NCBI RefSeq assembly: GCF_900108245.1
Contig: NZ_FNUY01000004.1
Location: forward strand, 461,001 to 525,000
Origin: Allobosea lathyri
Lineage (GTDB): Bacteria; Pseudomonadota; Alphaproteobacteria; Rhizobiales; Beijerinckiaceae
Direction of reading: 5' to 3'
DNA length: 64,000 bases
Below are positions 44,939-56,600 of this stretch, piece by piece; position 1 is the stretch's first letter; every line of letters starts with the position of its first letter. The notes under the pieces are model-generated. The model was not told the origin of the DNA. It made no database searches and saw only the letters and a list, made by a program, of their open reading frames with translations. The position numbers and the translations under genes were made by a program.

Positions 44939-47161
44939 TCACCACCGATAGGTCAGGCTGGCGGTCACGGTCCGGCGCTGGCCGCCGAAGCAATAGCCGG
45001 CGTCGAGGCTGGTGCCGCCGCAGCTCGCGGCATAGGTCTTGTCGAGCAGGTTCTGGACATTGACCTTCAATTGCAGCCCCGCGAGCTGAGGCATCGAAGC
45101 GCCGAAATCATAGCGCAGTGCGGCATCGACCAGCGTCGCCGCCGGCGCCTCGAAATAATTCAGCGTGTTCAATGTATTGGACGGCGAGGCGCCGACATGG
45201 CGAACGCCGGCACCGAGGCCGAGACCGGTCAGCGGCCCGCTGCGGAAGGTGTAATCGAGCCATGCCGAGGCGCTATGGCGTGGCGAATTGGTCAGGCGCA
45301 TGCCCAAGTCTCCGCCGTCGCTGCGCCTGATGCGGGCATCGAGATAGGTATAGGCGGCGATCAGGTTGAGCTCGGGCGTGATCTCGACCTTGGCCTCGGC
45401 CTCGACGCCGCGCGAGTGCGCCTCGCCGATCTGGATGTTGAAGTTGCCGCAGCCCCGTGCATTGCCGGTCGCGCCGCAGGTATGAGCGAGGTCGGGCGTA
45501 GTGCGGTTCTGCTCGGTGATGTCGAACGCGGCGAGCGTGAACAGGCCACGGAAGCCGGCCGGCTGGTACTTGAGGCCCGCCTCCCATTGCTGGCCGGTGC
45601 GCGGCTTGAAGGGCGCCCCGAAGAAATCGGTGCCGCTCGTCGGCTGGAAGGACTCGCTGTAGCTGACGTAAGGCGCCAGCCCGTTGTCGAAGAGATAGAG
45701 CAGCCCTGCCCGGCCGGTGGAGGCGTGGTCGGACTGGCGCGTGGTGACGCTGGTGTTGCGGTTCAGCGTATCGCTCTCGGCCCGGTCGAAGCGGCCGCCG
45801 AACAGGCCGATCAGTTTGCCCAGGCGAATCTGATCCTGGGCGTAAAAGCCGAATTGCTCGGAGATCTGCGAAGTGTTGGTCTGCGGCACGGCTGGGAACC
45901 GGATCGCGCCGGTGCCGTAGACCGGCGCGAACAGGTCGATCGGGCCGGCCATGCCGGTCGCCATCGAATTGGTGAAGTCGGAGCGCAGATAGTCGACACC
46001 CATCAGCAGCTTGTGCTTGAGCGGACCGGTATCGAAGTTGAGCTCGGCCTGATTGTCGAGCGAGAGGCCGTATCCCTCCGCCCGGCTCATCAGGGCATAG
46101 CGGTTGACCGTGCGCCGGTTGGCGGCCAGCGCCGAGAGCTGGACGGCGTCCCAGGAGAACTCGGAGCGGACATAGCGCAGGTTCTGCCGGATGGTCAGAA
46201 CCTCGTTGAAGCGGTGCTCGAAGAGATAGGCGAGCGAAGCGTATTTTCGGTCGAAACGGTCGAAACTCGGCTCGCCGGCGTAGAAGCCCTTGGGGATGCG
46301 CCCAAGCGGGTTGCGCACGGCGGTGCCGATCGCCGGCAGCGCGTCATAGAAACCGATTTCAGGATCATGCTGGTAGCTGCCGAGCACGGTCAGGCGCGTG
46401 TCGGAGGTCGGCCGCCATGTGATCGACGGCGCGATGGCGAAGCGCCCCTCGCGGGTGTGATCGACCTGCGTTTCGCCGGTTACGCCCAGGCCGGTGACGC
46501 GGTAGGACCATTGCCCCTGCGGATCGACCGGGCCGCCGATGTCGAAGCCGGCAAGCGCCCGGCCATTGCTGTCGATACTGGCGGTGACCTCGCGCAGCTT
46601 CTCCGCTGTCGGTCGCTTGCTGACGAGGTTGAGTGCGCCCCCCGGCGTCGCCTGCCCGAACAGCACGGATGACGGCCCCTTCAGAACGTCGATGCGGTCC
46701 ATCAGATAGAGATCGGGCGCAGGGGCGCCATAGGTGCCGATCGCAGGAATCTTGAGGCCGTCCCAATAGCCGTCGACGCCGTAGCCGCGGATCATGACGC
46801 TGCCGATTGCAGCGCCAAAATTGCCGGCTGCAACGCCACGCCATTCGGGCACCACGCCAGCTGTGTAGCGCAAGGCCTCACCAACCCCCCTTGCCCCTTG
46901 CGCCTCAATCTGGTCGCGGGTCACCACGCTGACCGATTGCGGCGTCTCGATGATCGGGGTGTCAGTCTTGGTTGCTGTCGCGCTGCGACTGGCAATATAG
47001 CCGCGCACCGGCGAGGTCGCCGTCTCGCCCTGCACGACGATCGCCGGCAGATCGATCGGCTCCGCCGTCTGGGCCTGGACTGGCCCGCTAGCGAAGGCCA
47101 GAGAGGCGATAGCGCCGAGCCAGCGGGTCAAGGCGGTTTCGGAAAGGAGCAGGTTTCGCAT
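44939..47161 (-). CDS. TonB-dependent siderophore receptor
   Basis: A 740-aa outer-membrane receptor. A signal peptide ends PVQAQ; the TonB box and plug follow (TPIIETPQSVSVVTRDQIEAQ, then EALRYTAGV; MIRGYGVDGYWDGLKI; VLKGPSSVLFGQATPGGALN), and the barrel ends GQRRTVTASLTYRW with terminal aromatic residue. The plug is closest to FpvA/FhuE-like ferric siderophore receptors. ATG at 47161 was chosen for the signal peptide; the frame is open to 47272. It is divergent from the AraC regulator, which probably controls it. Confidence 0.92.
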   Translation of the reverse strand: MRNLLLSETALTRWLGAIASLAFASGPVQAQTAEPIDLPAIVVQGETATSPVRGYIASRSATATKTDTPIIETPQSVSVVTRDQIEAQGARGVGEALRYTAGVVPEWRGVAAGNFGAAIGSVMIRGYGVDGYWDGLKIPAIGTYGAPAPDLYLMDRIDVLKGPSSVLFGQATPGGALNLVSKRPTAEKLREVTASIDSNGRALAGFDIGGPVDPQGQWSYRVTGLGVTGETQVDHTREGRFAIAPSITWRPTSDTRLTVLGSYQHDPEIGFYDALPAIGTAVRNPLGRIPKGFYAGEPSFDRFDRKYASLAYLFEHRFNEVLTIRQNLRYVRSEFSWDAVQLSALAANRRTVNRYALMSRAEGYGLSLDNQAELNFDTGPLKHKLLMGVDYLRSDFTNSMATGMAGPIDLFAPVYGTGAIRFPAVPQTNTSQISEQFGFYAQDQIRLGKLIGLFGGRFDRAESDTLNRNTSVTTRQSDHASTGRAGLLYLFDNGLAPYVSYSESFQPTSGTDFFGAPFKPRTGQQWEAGLKYQPAGFRGLFTLAAFDITEQNRTTPDLAHTCGATGNARGCGNFNIQIGEAHSRGVEAEAKVEITPELNLIAAYTYLDARIRRSDGGDLGMRLTNSPRHSASAWLDYTFRSGPLTGLGLGAGVRHVGASPSNTLNTLNYFEAPAATLVDAALRYDFGASMPQLAGLQLKVNVQNLLDKTYAASCGGTSLDAGYCFGGQRRTVTASLTYRW

Positions 47162-47311
47162 GATGTTTGGCTCTGTATCGTTCAGAGCGATAGAACACGG
47201 CGCTGCGCTCGCCTCCATGGCGGATGTATTTGCAAAAGCGACTATTGCTTCGTCAAAACTGTTCACTTTCAACTATTTTCAAACTGAGATGTAATCCTTG
47301 ACAAATGGCAC

Positions 47312-48358
47312 GTGCAAACCGCCATTGCAGTCATCAGGCACGAGCTTCGGGGAGCCCTTTTGCCGCAACAGTCCAACGCGATCCGCCGTTCGCTCGGCCA
47401 CGCCGATCTAAAGATTCTGGCGAACGGCATCGGCGGCGAATTCCGCATCAGCGACAATCGCAAGCTGACACACGATCAGCTGCATCGCGGCCGGCTCGCC
47501 CATGCCGAGCTGGCGCCGGGTCTTTCCGTTCATACCGTCGACGTGCTCGATCTGGCCGATTTCTCCGCCGACATCGCGATGCCGCCCTCGATCAGCTTCT
47601 CCTTCGTGCTCGGCGGCGAGGTCTCGATGCTGGTCGGCGACGACGAGAAGGTCAGTATAGGCCCGGACGCCAACAACGGGCAGCCACAGGGCGCCTTCCT
47701 CGCCTTGCAGCGGCCGGAGCATTTCAAGCGCTTCGCCCGCCAGGGCTGCCATCTACGCGCGGCGATCGTCGTGCTGACGGCGGAGTGGCTCACCCGCTAT
47801 GCGGAGGACGGGCTTGGCGCCTCGGCCGCCTATGCGCGGCTGTCGCAGCAACCTGTGAGCCATGGCGCCTGGTCGTTGACCGCGCGCCAGATCGCTCTCG
47901 CCGAGCAGATCCTGCGGCCGCCGCAATTCGAGCCGCTGCTCCATACCCTGTTCCTGACGAGCCGGGCGATCGAGGCGAGCGCCGAGGCGCTGCGTTCGAT
48001 CGCCGGGATCAAGCCCAACGAGGCCTATTCACTGCGGCGGCGCGATCTCGATCGGCTGGAGGCGCTGAAGCACTTCATTGAATCCGACGAGGCGGTCGGC
48101 GTGCCCATCGACGAGATCGCCTCGCGCTTCGGGGTCAGCATCCGCAGCTTGCAGCGCGATTTCCGCCTAGCCTTCGGCACGACCATCTACAGTTACGTCA
48201 AGGACCTCAGGCTCAACCGAGCGCGCGACGCCTTACAGTATCACGGGGTGACGATCGCCGAAGCCGCCCACATCGCCGGCTATGCCAGCGCCGCCAATTT
48301 CTCGACGGCTTTCCGAAAAGTCTTCGGCGTCGCGCCCGGCAGGCTGAGATTGGATTGA
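47312..48358 (+). CDS. AraC family regulator, PchR-like
   Basis: A 348-aa regulator. The last ~100 residues hold two AraC helix-turn-helix motifs: VPIDEIASRFGVSIRSLQRDFRLAFG and VTIAEAAHIAGYASAANFSTAFRKVFG. The N-terminal part resembles PchR-type siderophore sensors (SISFSFVLGGEVSMLVGD). Divergent from the TonB receptor with 150 bases between, it is a probable siderophore-dependent activator. The start is a GTG; no strong ribosome site is visible. Confidence 0.88.
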   Translation: MQTAIAVIRHELRGALLPQQSNAIRRSLGHADLKILANGIGGEFRISDNRKLTHDQLHRGRLAHAELAPGLSVHTVDVLDLADFSADIAMPPSISFSFVLGGEVSMLVGDDEKVSIGPDANNGQPQGAFLALQRPEHFKRFARQGCHLRAAIVVLTAEWLTRYAEDGLGASAAYARLSQQPVSHGAWSLTARQIALAEQILRPPQFEPLLHTLFLTSRAIEASAEALRSIAGIKPNEAYSLRRRDLDRLEALKHFIESDEAVGVPIDEIASRFGVSIRSLQRDFRLAFGTTIYSYVKDLRLNRARDALQYHGVTIAEAAHIAGYASAANFSTAFRKVFGVAPGRLRLD

Positions 48359-48437
48359 GCGGTCAGCCCCAAGCGAACCCCGGCTTGACCCATATTCCTG
48401 TTGTGTCGACGTCGGCTCCACATTCGCAAACCTGTGC

Positions 48438-49310
48438 CTAGGCTTGGAGCAGCGCGATCTCCTTTTTGATCGCATTGAGAAAATAGCGCCCGAGCCAGCG
48501 CCGGGGCATGTAGCGCAGAACGACGTTGCGAAGCCGGAAGGCCATGCGCCCGTCCGGAATGAAGACCTTGGCCATATGACGGCTGCGCTGCTGCAGACGC
48601 GCGATCGCAGGCGAAAGCCGGCGACGGTGTTCCGCGAGTGCCTCGTCTATCGACCTCCTCGCCAGCTCCTGCGACAGCATCTCGGCCGAGGCCATCGCCA
48701 TGCCGGCCCCTTGCCCGGAGATCAGGGTCAGGCAATGCGCGGCATCGCCGAGAAGGACGATCCTGCCCTTGTGCCAGGACGGCATCGCGATCATCGTCAG
48801 GCTGTCGACCTGCGGCGTCACGCTGGTCTCGCAGCTCTCGATCAGCTGCGTGACATGCGGGTGGCTCGCATTTGCGACACGCTTCAGCAGCGGCCAGCGT
48901 TCTTCGGGCCGTACCGGAGCATCGTCCGGATCGCGCCAGATCTGCAGGGCGGCGAGACCACCGCTGCGGAGCCCGTAATATTCGGCCATCTGGCCCGGTT
49001 CGGCATAGGAGAGGAAGCTCTCGCCAAGGCCGAGCGTATCCGCCAGCGGATAGGTCGCGAAGCGATAGCCGAGCGGCTCGTGAAAGGCGCTGTCGGGACC
49101 GAAATGGCGCTGCCTGATGCCCGATCGAAAGCCGTCGGCTCCGATCAGCAGATCGCCCCGCAGCACGGTTCCATCGATCAGCGTGACGCGCACGCCGGCT
49201 GCTGTCTCATCGACCTCGCATCCGTTCTCGCCGAAGCGGAGCGAAGCGGTCGCGGGCAGGGCTTCGTGCAGGATGCGAACGAGATCGGTGCGCAGCAAAG
49301 CGAGATAGGA
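48438..49310 (-). pseudogene. FAD-dependent monooxygenase (PHBH-type), 5'-truncated
   Basis: About 290 codons of a flavin monooxygenase remain: YLALLRTDLVRILHEAL, LLIGADGFRSGIRQRHFGP and IVLLGDAAHCLTLISGQGAG, which belong to the middle and C-terminus. The N-terminal ~100 residues with the GxGxxG FAD-binding motif are missing; homology stops at about 49310, where the opposite-strand AraC remnant begins. The open frame to 49406 upstream is AraC antisense and not homologous. It cannot bind FAD normally. Confidence 0.8.
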
Positions 49311-49311
49311 T

Positions 49312-50112
49312 AGGAAGGGTACGCAGCTCTCGATCCATGTCCTGCTCGACGCCGCCGGGCATGGCTGGGTCGCCGACGCAACGGGGGCTCCGCTCGGCGA
49401 ACCCATCGCCTATCGGCCGGGCCTGACCTATCTCTGCTTCTTCGAGCGCGAGGTCGCTGGCACATATCAGGTTCCCGCAGGAGCGCGCTTCAAGCTCGTC
49501 GAACTGCGGCTACAGTTCGATTTCCTGCAGAAGCTCGGTGTGCTCGCCAAATGCCGCGAGCTCGCTGAGAACCACCCGCTCTGCAGGGCGGCGGGAGAGC
49601 AATACTGGATCGGCTTGATGCTGACGCGTCCTGCGGTCCAACGCGCGGCAGCGCAATTGCTCGACCTGGTCCTCGGCGACCAGGCCAGCGATCTTGCGAT
49701 CGAAGCTCATGCGCTGGACGTGCTTTCGCAGGTGCTGCCAGTCCTGGGCAGTGGCGCTGCGGAGACCGCACATGCGCCGCGCGATGTCTCGCGCCTGCTG
49801 GCGGCGCGCGATCTCTTGCTGGCGGATCTGGACCACGCCTGGACCATCCGCGAATTGTCGCTCAAGGTCGGCCTCAACGAGAAGAAGCTGAAGGCCGGCT
49901 TTCGCGATCAGTTCGGCTCGCCGATCTACGCCTTCCTGCAGCGCGCCCGCCTCGACTGCGCCCGCGCGCTGATCGAAAGCAGGAACGTCAGCGTGACAGA
50001 GGCAGCACTTCAGGTCGGCTATACCAATCCGAGCCATTTCGCCCGGTTGTTCCGGCGCGAGTTCGGGATCGTACCGAGCTCGGTGCACGGCAAGGGCAGC
50101 CCGGAAATCTGA
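49312..50112 (+). pseudogene. AraC family regulator, 5'-truncated
   Basis: From 49321 the frame gives LSIHVLLDAAGHGWVADA, then GEPIAYRPGLTYLCFFEREV, and a full C-terminal AraC domain (WTIRELSLKVGLNEKKLKAG; VSVTEAALQVGYTNPSHFAR, then LFRREFG). The reading frame meets a TAG at 49306, and no start codon precedes the conserved part, so the N-terminus is lost. The first ATG-like start (GTG 49540) would remove most of the sensor domain. The type is PchR-like, similar to the gene at 47312. Confidence 0.75.
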
Positions 50113-50190
50113 ACTCGGACGCTTCGGCGGACTTTTCTTCGCCTGTCCGCCACAATTCGATTGGCTCCGCTTTGAAACAGCCTCTAGCGG

Positions 50191-50646
50191 TTATCGCGCG
50201 AAGAGCTCGCTGCAGCGGGAGAACGAGAAGCCGGTGCCGGCGGTGTCCCGGCTGATGCGGATCGACTCGATGATGTCCTGGTTATCCGCCGTGATCTGCA
50301 TCTCGCAGAAATAGTTGAGCTGCTGTGGCGGCTGGTAATTGACGATCGCACCGCGCATCGGCCTGCCATCATAGGCCGGACTGACGGTTTGACGGGCCTG
50401 AAGCTGACCCGGCCGCGTGATCGTCGCGTCGCCGCCTCGCCAGGTATGGATCATGCCGCCACCCTCGCGAGGGAAGCTGTCGCGCGGCGGTCCATTGGCG
50501 ACGAAGAACGCATCGGCGCGCTGGCCGACCCATTCGCTTCTGACCAGCTTGGCCGCCTCCTGCGAGCTCTGGCAGGCCGTGAGCGTCACGGCTGCAAAGA
50601 CGATACCGATCAGCTTTCCCACTATGGTCTCTCGACGCAACATCAT
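50191..50646 (-). CDS. Small putative outer-membrane lipoprotein
   Basis: A 151-aa protein with a lipoprotein signal (LIGIVFAAVTLTAC, lipobox LTAC near residue 25). The mature part contains WVGQRADAFFVANGPP and three cysteines including the lipidated one. Function unknown. It starts directly at the stop of the giant autotransporter (2 bases before), with GAGG in that gene's last codons acting as ribosome site, so it is the last gene of the hydrolase-autotransporter-lipoprotein operon. Confidence 0.75.
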   Translation of the reverse strand: MMLRRETIVGKLIGIVFAAVTLTACQSSQEAAKLVRSEWVGQRADAFFVANGPPRDSFPREGGGMIHTWRGGDATITRPGQLQARQTVSPAYDGRPMRGAIVNYQPPQQLNYFCEMQITADNQDIIESIRISRDTAGTGFSFSRCSELFAR

Positions 50647-50647
50647 T

Positions 50648-53600
50648 TCAGAACCTCAATCCGAGCCTGGCGTTGAAGCTGTGATCGGTGGCGCGCTGCG
50701 CGAGCTGGCCGTCATAGGCGAGCGCGAACTCCGCGCCCGGCGCGAGCTTCAGCGCGAAGCCGGCGCCGACGACGAGCGCGTCGCGGGCGATCGGGACACC
50801 GGCGATCGAGAACGGCGCGCCGCCCGCGAAGGTTTGCAGCGAGAGCGGGGTAATGTCGCCGGCGGCGCGGCGCCAACCAAGCGTGGTGTCGAATGCCACA
50901 GGCAGGCTGCCGAGGTTGAAGCTGGTCTGCGTGCGCAGGCCGAGGGTGGCGAAGGCGACCGCGGTGGTCTGCGCATTGGCCGAAAGCGCGGCGACGCCGC
51001 CCGTCTCGGCGAAGCGATCGCTGTGCAGGTTGATATAGGCGAGATTGGCGAAGGGCTCGAACGCGGTCGGGCCGAGGTCGAAGCGATAGGCGAGCTCGCC
51101 GAAGGCCTGGATGCTGCGAGCCCTGGAATCGGACTTGAGCTCCTCGCCGAAGCCCGGGAAGGAGACGGTGCGGCGGGTCGAGAGGTCGTGCCAGGCATAA
51201 GTCAGGCCGCCGCTTAGACGGAAGCTGTCAAAACGGGCGCCGCCATAGAGGCCGGCATGGTAGGTGTCCGCTTCGCCGTGGGAGCGGCGTTTGGCCACGT
51301 CGAAGGTCGAGCGCGAGTAGCCGGCAGTGATGCCGATCCGGGCATCCTGCGCCGCGGCGATGTCGCCGCCGGCAACAAGGCCATTGTTCGAGCGGGTGAG
51401 TGAGGCAGCATTGCCATCGCCGCGCGTCTGGCCCCAGGAGCCGAAGCCACGGGCCCAGAGCGCGAAGCTCTCCACTGGGGCGGCCGAGACGGCCCCGTTG
51501 CCCGAGGCATAGGCCAGCGTCGCGATCTGCGGCGCGCCGATCCCGTCGAAGGCGGCGCGAATCCGGTCGGAGACGGCGCTGCGCACGGCCTGGCTGCCCT
51601 CGATCAACGCGGTCTTGGCCGAAGCGTGGATTTCGCCGGACAGGCTGTCAAAAGCGCGCTGGGCCTCGCCTTCGTCGCGCAATTGCGTGATCGCGTGCCA
51701 GAGCTCGTTTCTGTCACCGAGGCTCGCCAGGCCGAGGCCCGTTTGCGCCTGATTGCGCGTCTGCGCGAGCGATGCGAACTGCAGGTCATTGCGCAGCAGG
51801 GTCAGCGTGACGCTGATCGCGTCGTAGTCCAACGACGGATCGAGGAAGAGATAGCGCGAGCTGACATCGTCGAAGCGGCCCTGCACGCCCTGGTCGGCGG
51901 TCAGGATCGTATAGCGCTGGTTCGCCCGGTAATTGCCGTCCTCGCCGATCTGGACCACAGAACCGCCGGAGAGGCGAGCCTTGCCGCTGGCGCGGATCAG
52001 GTCGCTCGCGGTTCCCGTCGGGCTGACCTCGACCTCATAGATCGCGCCAGGCTGGAAGGTGATGTCGCCGGCGACGCTGAGCGTGCCGATCGAATTGCCA
52101 GGCGCGATCGTCGCGCCGGCGCGGAGCATGCTCGACCCGACGGTGCCACTTCCTTGCAGCCGGGCGCCCGGCAGGACAGCGAGTCCACCGCCGAGCGCAC
52201 CGTTGACGACCAGCGCGCCCGCCGAAACCGTGGTAGCGCCGGCAAAGCCGGAGCTGTCGCCGGTCAGTTCGAGCCCCCCGCTGCCGGCCTTGGTGAACCG
52301 GCCGGTTCCGGAGAACACGCCCGCAAGGCCGGCATCGCGCTGCTGGTTGAAGACGACCGCCCCATCATTGGCGATGTTGCCGGAGATCGAAGCGGCGTCA
52401 CCGACGAGCGTGCCGGCCGCGACGATGGTGTTGCGATAGGAGTTCGCGCCGCTCAGCGTCAGCGTACCGGCGCCGGCCTTGATCAGGTCGCCAACCCCGT
52501 AGACGCCGCCTGATAGCGTCGTGTCATGGCCGTTGGTGTCGAGCGTGCCCGGGCCGGCCATCAGGACGGTGCGATTCGTGTTGAACGAGGCGCCGAAGCG
52601 CAGCGTGCCACCGAGGAAGCTGATCGCGCCGCTGCTGGCGCCGAGATTGGCATCGACCGAGACCTGGAGCGTGCCGGCCTGGATCAGCGTGCCGCCGGAA
52701 TAGGTGTTGGTGCCGGTCAGGATGGTCGTGCCGGAGCCCGATTGCACGACGACGCCGCTGCCGGCGATGGTACCGGAGAATGTATAGTCGTTCGCGCGCT
52801 TGAAGCTCAGGGCAGCGTTGTTGACGACGTTGCCGGCGAGCTCGCCGGTGGTACCGCCATTGCCGATCTGCAGCATGCCGGCCGCGATCGTCGTGCCGCC
52901 GGTATGGCTGGCGTTGCCGGTCAGGACGAGTGTGCCCCAGCCTTCCTTGACGAGCTGGTCGCCGAAAATCGGCCCGCCGACAGTGTAGGTGGTTCCGATC
53001 CAGGTCTCGATCGTGCCGGCTCCCTGAAGGGCAATCGGCCGATTGCTCGTCATGTCCGCCAGCGTCGCGAGCTTCGCGCCGGAGATCAGCACCGGGGCGC
53101 CCGCGTCACCGAGATTGGCGTCGGCGACGATGGCGAGCGTTCCGCCGGCGATGCTGGTTCCACCGCTATGGCTGTTGGTGCCGGTCAGCAGCAGCATGCC
53201 GCTCCCTGCCTTGATCAGCATGGCGCCAGGACCGGTGATCTGCCCGGCGAAGAGGCTGTCCTCCACCTGGTCGACCGTGAGGTCTCCGTCCGTGCCGAGC
53301 GCGACCTCGCCCCCCGTGCCGGCGAGCAGGCTCATCGACAGCGGGAAGCCGTTGAGATCGAGCCTGCCACCGGTCAGGACATAGCCGGTGTCGTTCGGCA
53401 GCGCGTCGGCGCTGTCGGCCCGGATCGTGCCGGCACCGATCAGTGTCCCGCCCGCCCAGCTGCCGGTGCCGGAGAGGGCAAGCGTGCCATCACCCCATTT
53501 AATGAGCCCGCCGGGACCGCTCACAGCGCCGCTCAGGGACAGCGTCGTGCCAGCCGCAGCCTCGATCGCTCCGGTGTCGCGCAAAGTGACGGCGCGGGCC

Positions 53601-56600
53601 GTGGCGATGTCGGCTGTGCTGTGCAACGCGCCGTCGTCGAGCGTCACGCCGCCGCTCGCGGCGCCGAGATTAGCATCGGCGGAGATCTGCAGGGTTCCCC
53701 CCGAGATGACGGTGCCGCCGCTGTAGTTATTGGTGCCGCCGAGGATCAACCTGCCGTCGCCGCCCTTATCGAGCCCGTCCGTGCCTGTGATCGTCACGTC
53801 GATCGTCGCCGTCTCGTCGGCGAGGACACGGATCTCTGGCATGGTGACGACGAAGCCGCCATTGTTGTAGCCGTGCAGGTTGATGGCGCCGCCGCCGGCG
53901 CTGCCGACCAGCGTGTAGTCGCCGCCGGCGAATTGCAGCCCGACCACATTCTGCGGGCCCTCGACCGTGACCGTGCCGCCGGGCCCGCGGAAGACGCCAT
54001 AGGCGCCGCCCCATTGCGTCGGTGTCGCGCCGCCGATGTCGAACCAGTTCGGGTTGCCGGCATTCCAGCCGCCGTTCGCGCCGCCGGCCGGCGTCGTGCC
54101 CCAGAGCTGCAGGATGTTGAGCCCGTTCGGGGAGACCAGCAGGTCAACATTGCCATGCTGCGAGACGGAGAGCGAATAGTCATAGGCCACCGGGGTGGTG
54201 ATCGGCGTCATACCGATATTGAGCCCGGACCCGCCCAGGCCGAGGGTGTAAGTGAAAATGCGATGGTAGCCGATATTAGGCTGGATTCCGCCCGACAGAT
54301 CGAGAGTGCCGCCGTTGAGGTGAAGGCTGCCGTTGACCTGCGTCGTCGCCGAATCGAGCCCGGGCGTGTCGGCGCTCGCCATCCGGTAGGCGTAGTGGCT
54401 GCCGAAGTTCAGCGCCAGCGTGCCGTTGACGATCAGCGCCGGCCCGTCGGACGGCCGCAGCGTGCCGCCGCTGGTGGCGGTAAGATTGCCGTTCACCGTG
54501 AACGAGGTCTCGCCCGACGGCGCCAGCGTCCCGCCGGCATTGATCGTGGTGGCGCCGATCGCGCCTTCGCCCTCCACCCGGCCGCCATTGTCGACCGCCA
54601 CCGTGCCGCCGAGCCTCGCGCTGCCCGCCATGCGCAACGTACTGCCAGCGACCGTCGTCGCGCCCGAAAACGCGGAGCTGTCGGCGGTCAGGATCGTCGT
54701 GCCCGACAAGACGCCGATCGTCCCGGCGCCGGAGATCAAGTTAGAGAAGGTATAGTCGCTGGTCGTATGATTGAAGACCAGCGAGCCCGCGCCGAGGCCG
54801 AACTGAATATTGCCCTCGAGCGTGCCTGCCTCGGTCGCCGCCTGCCCCGCCGCCGCGCCGATAATGACCGTGCCCGAGCTGCCGGCGTTCTTCGCAACGT
54901 CGATCCGCTTGCCGCGCCCGGGCCCCGCCTTGCCGCCATCGGAGACGATCAGTGTGCCGCTGCCGGCCGCGCCGACCGAGAAGCTGGTCGCGGTCAGGAC
55001 CGATCCAGCGCCGGTAACACTGGCCGTGCCGATGGCGCCGCTGCCCGCCCCGATCGTGAGACTGCTGGACTGCACCGTTCCGCCGGCAATCGCGAGATCG
55101 CCCTGGCTTGTGTTGCCGACAGAGAGGGAGGTGCCCGTCAGGAGCGAACCGGCGCCGTTCACCGCGATGCTGCCCTGACCGCTGGCTTCGATGCCGAGAA
55201 CGATGTCGCGGGCCTTGACCACACCGCCGGCCCCGATGGCGAGTTTGCCCTGGCCGTCCCGCCCGACGACGAGCTGGTTGTCGATGGTCAGGGCCGCGCC
55301 GGCCTGGTTGACCTCGACCGCAGCCGTTTTGCCCTGGATGGTGCCGATAGTGGCATTGCGAACGCGGAGCGTCGCATTCGCCGCAAAGGACAGCGTCCCT
55401 TCCCCAACGCTCAGGTCGCCGCCGAACGAGGTCCCCCCGGTCAGCGTCCAGGTGCTGAGGCCGCTCTTCTCAAACCGGTTGAAGCCCTGGTATTGGCGTA
55501 TGCCCGACAGATCGAAGATGGCAGCGTCGGTGCCGCCGAGGATCAGCCTGGCATCCGTGCCGGCGAGAACATCGCCTTGAATTATGTAACCACTGCGCAA
55601 CTCGAGACTGTTGCCGGGGCCGCTAAGCACGATAGCGGGGGCCTGCGGCCCTCCTGAGCCGCCACGTCCACCGACGATACTGCCCGCGGTCACTATCGCC
55701 GCCGAGCCATTGATGACCCTGATGCCTGCACCGCCTGCGCCATTGGTGCCGCCTTCGCCATTGCTCGAGCGCGAACCTCCGTCGCCGCCCGTTACGCGGC
55801 TATCAGATGCGATCGTGATGGTGGTGCTGCCGCCGCTTGTTGCGTCGACCTCGATGCCGGAACCGCCGTGGCCGCCGCTTCCGGCATTTCCTGCGTCGCC
55901 GTCTGACGCCTCCTGCAGAATATAGCCCCAGCCGTATCTCGACCCGCGAGGCCCACCAAATCCAAGATATCCGCCATTGCCCCCGTTACCACCTCGAACG
56001 GTTGTTCTAGAAAGGTCGAGCTGACGTCCATACATCGATAAGAGCCCAGCGCCACCGGAGCCGCCATTGCCGCCGGTGCCGCCGTGCCCCCCGTTAGCCG
56101 GTTCGAACCAAGGAATTTCGATACACATCGACCGGTTGCACATCTGCGTGACGGAGCCGCCGGAACCCGAACCGCCGTCGCCGCCATTGCCTCCTAGACC
56201 GCCATTACCGCCTTGCAGAGTCGCGTTGGTGACCGCCACAGCGAGGCTAAACGGCAAGCTAGTTTCCGGCCCAGTCAGAGCCAGCCCAGCGCCGCCGCCA
56301 CCGCCGCCACCACCCCCGCCTCCGCCGGCGCCGTTATGCCCGATGAAAGGATCGCGGTAGGAATTGCCTCCAGCCCCTCCAGTTCCACCGTCGCCGCCAT
56401 TGCCGCCGATCAGACTGACCGTCTGGCCCGCCGTCAGCCACGGCCCCAGGAAGACGAGGCCGGCCGCTCCGCCGCCGCCGCCGCCGCCGCTGCCGCCATC
56501 ATGCGCTGGTGCGCCAGCTGCGCCATGGTGAGGAGAGCCCCCGGCCGAGGCGGATTGCCCGATATGCCCCAGATACCCGGGCGGGATGGATGGGAGGATG

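Noticed and set aside
52526..55657. A 1043-codon open frame antisense to the glycine-rich autotransporter
   Set aside because: It is a compositional shadow: the GC-rich repetitive autotransporter keeps several frames open. The predicted protein is low-complexity with no recognisable domain, while the other strand has signal peptide, repeats and barrel.
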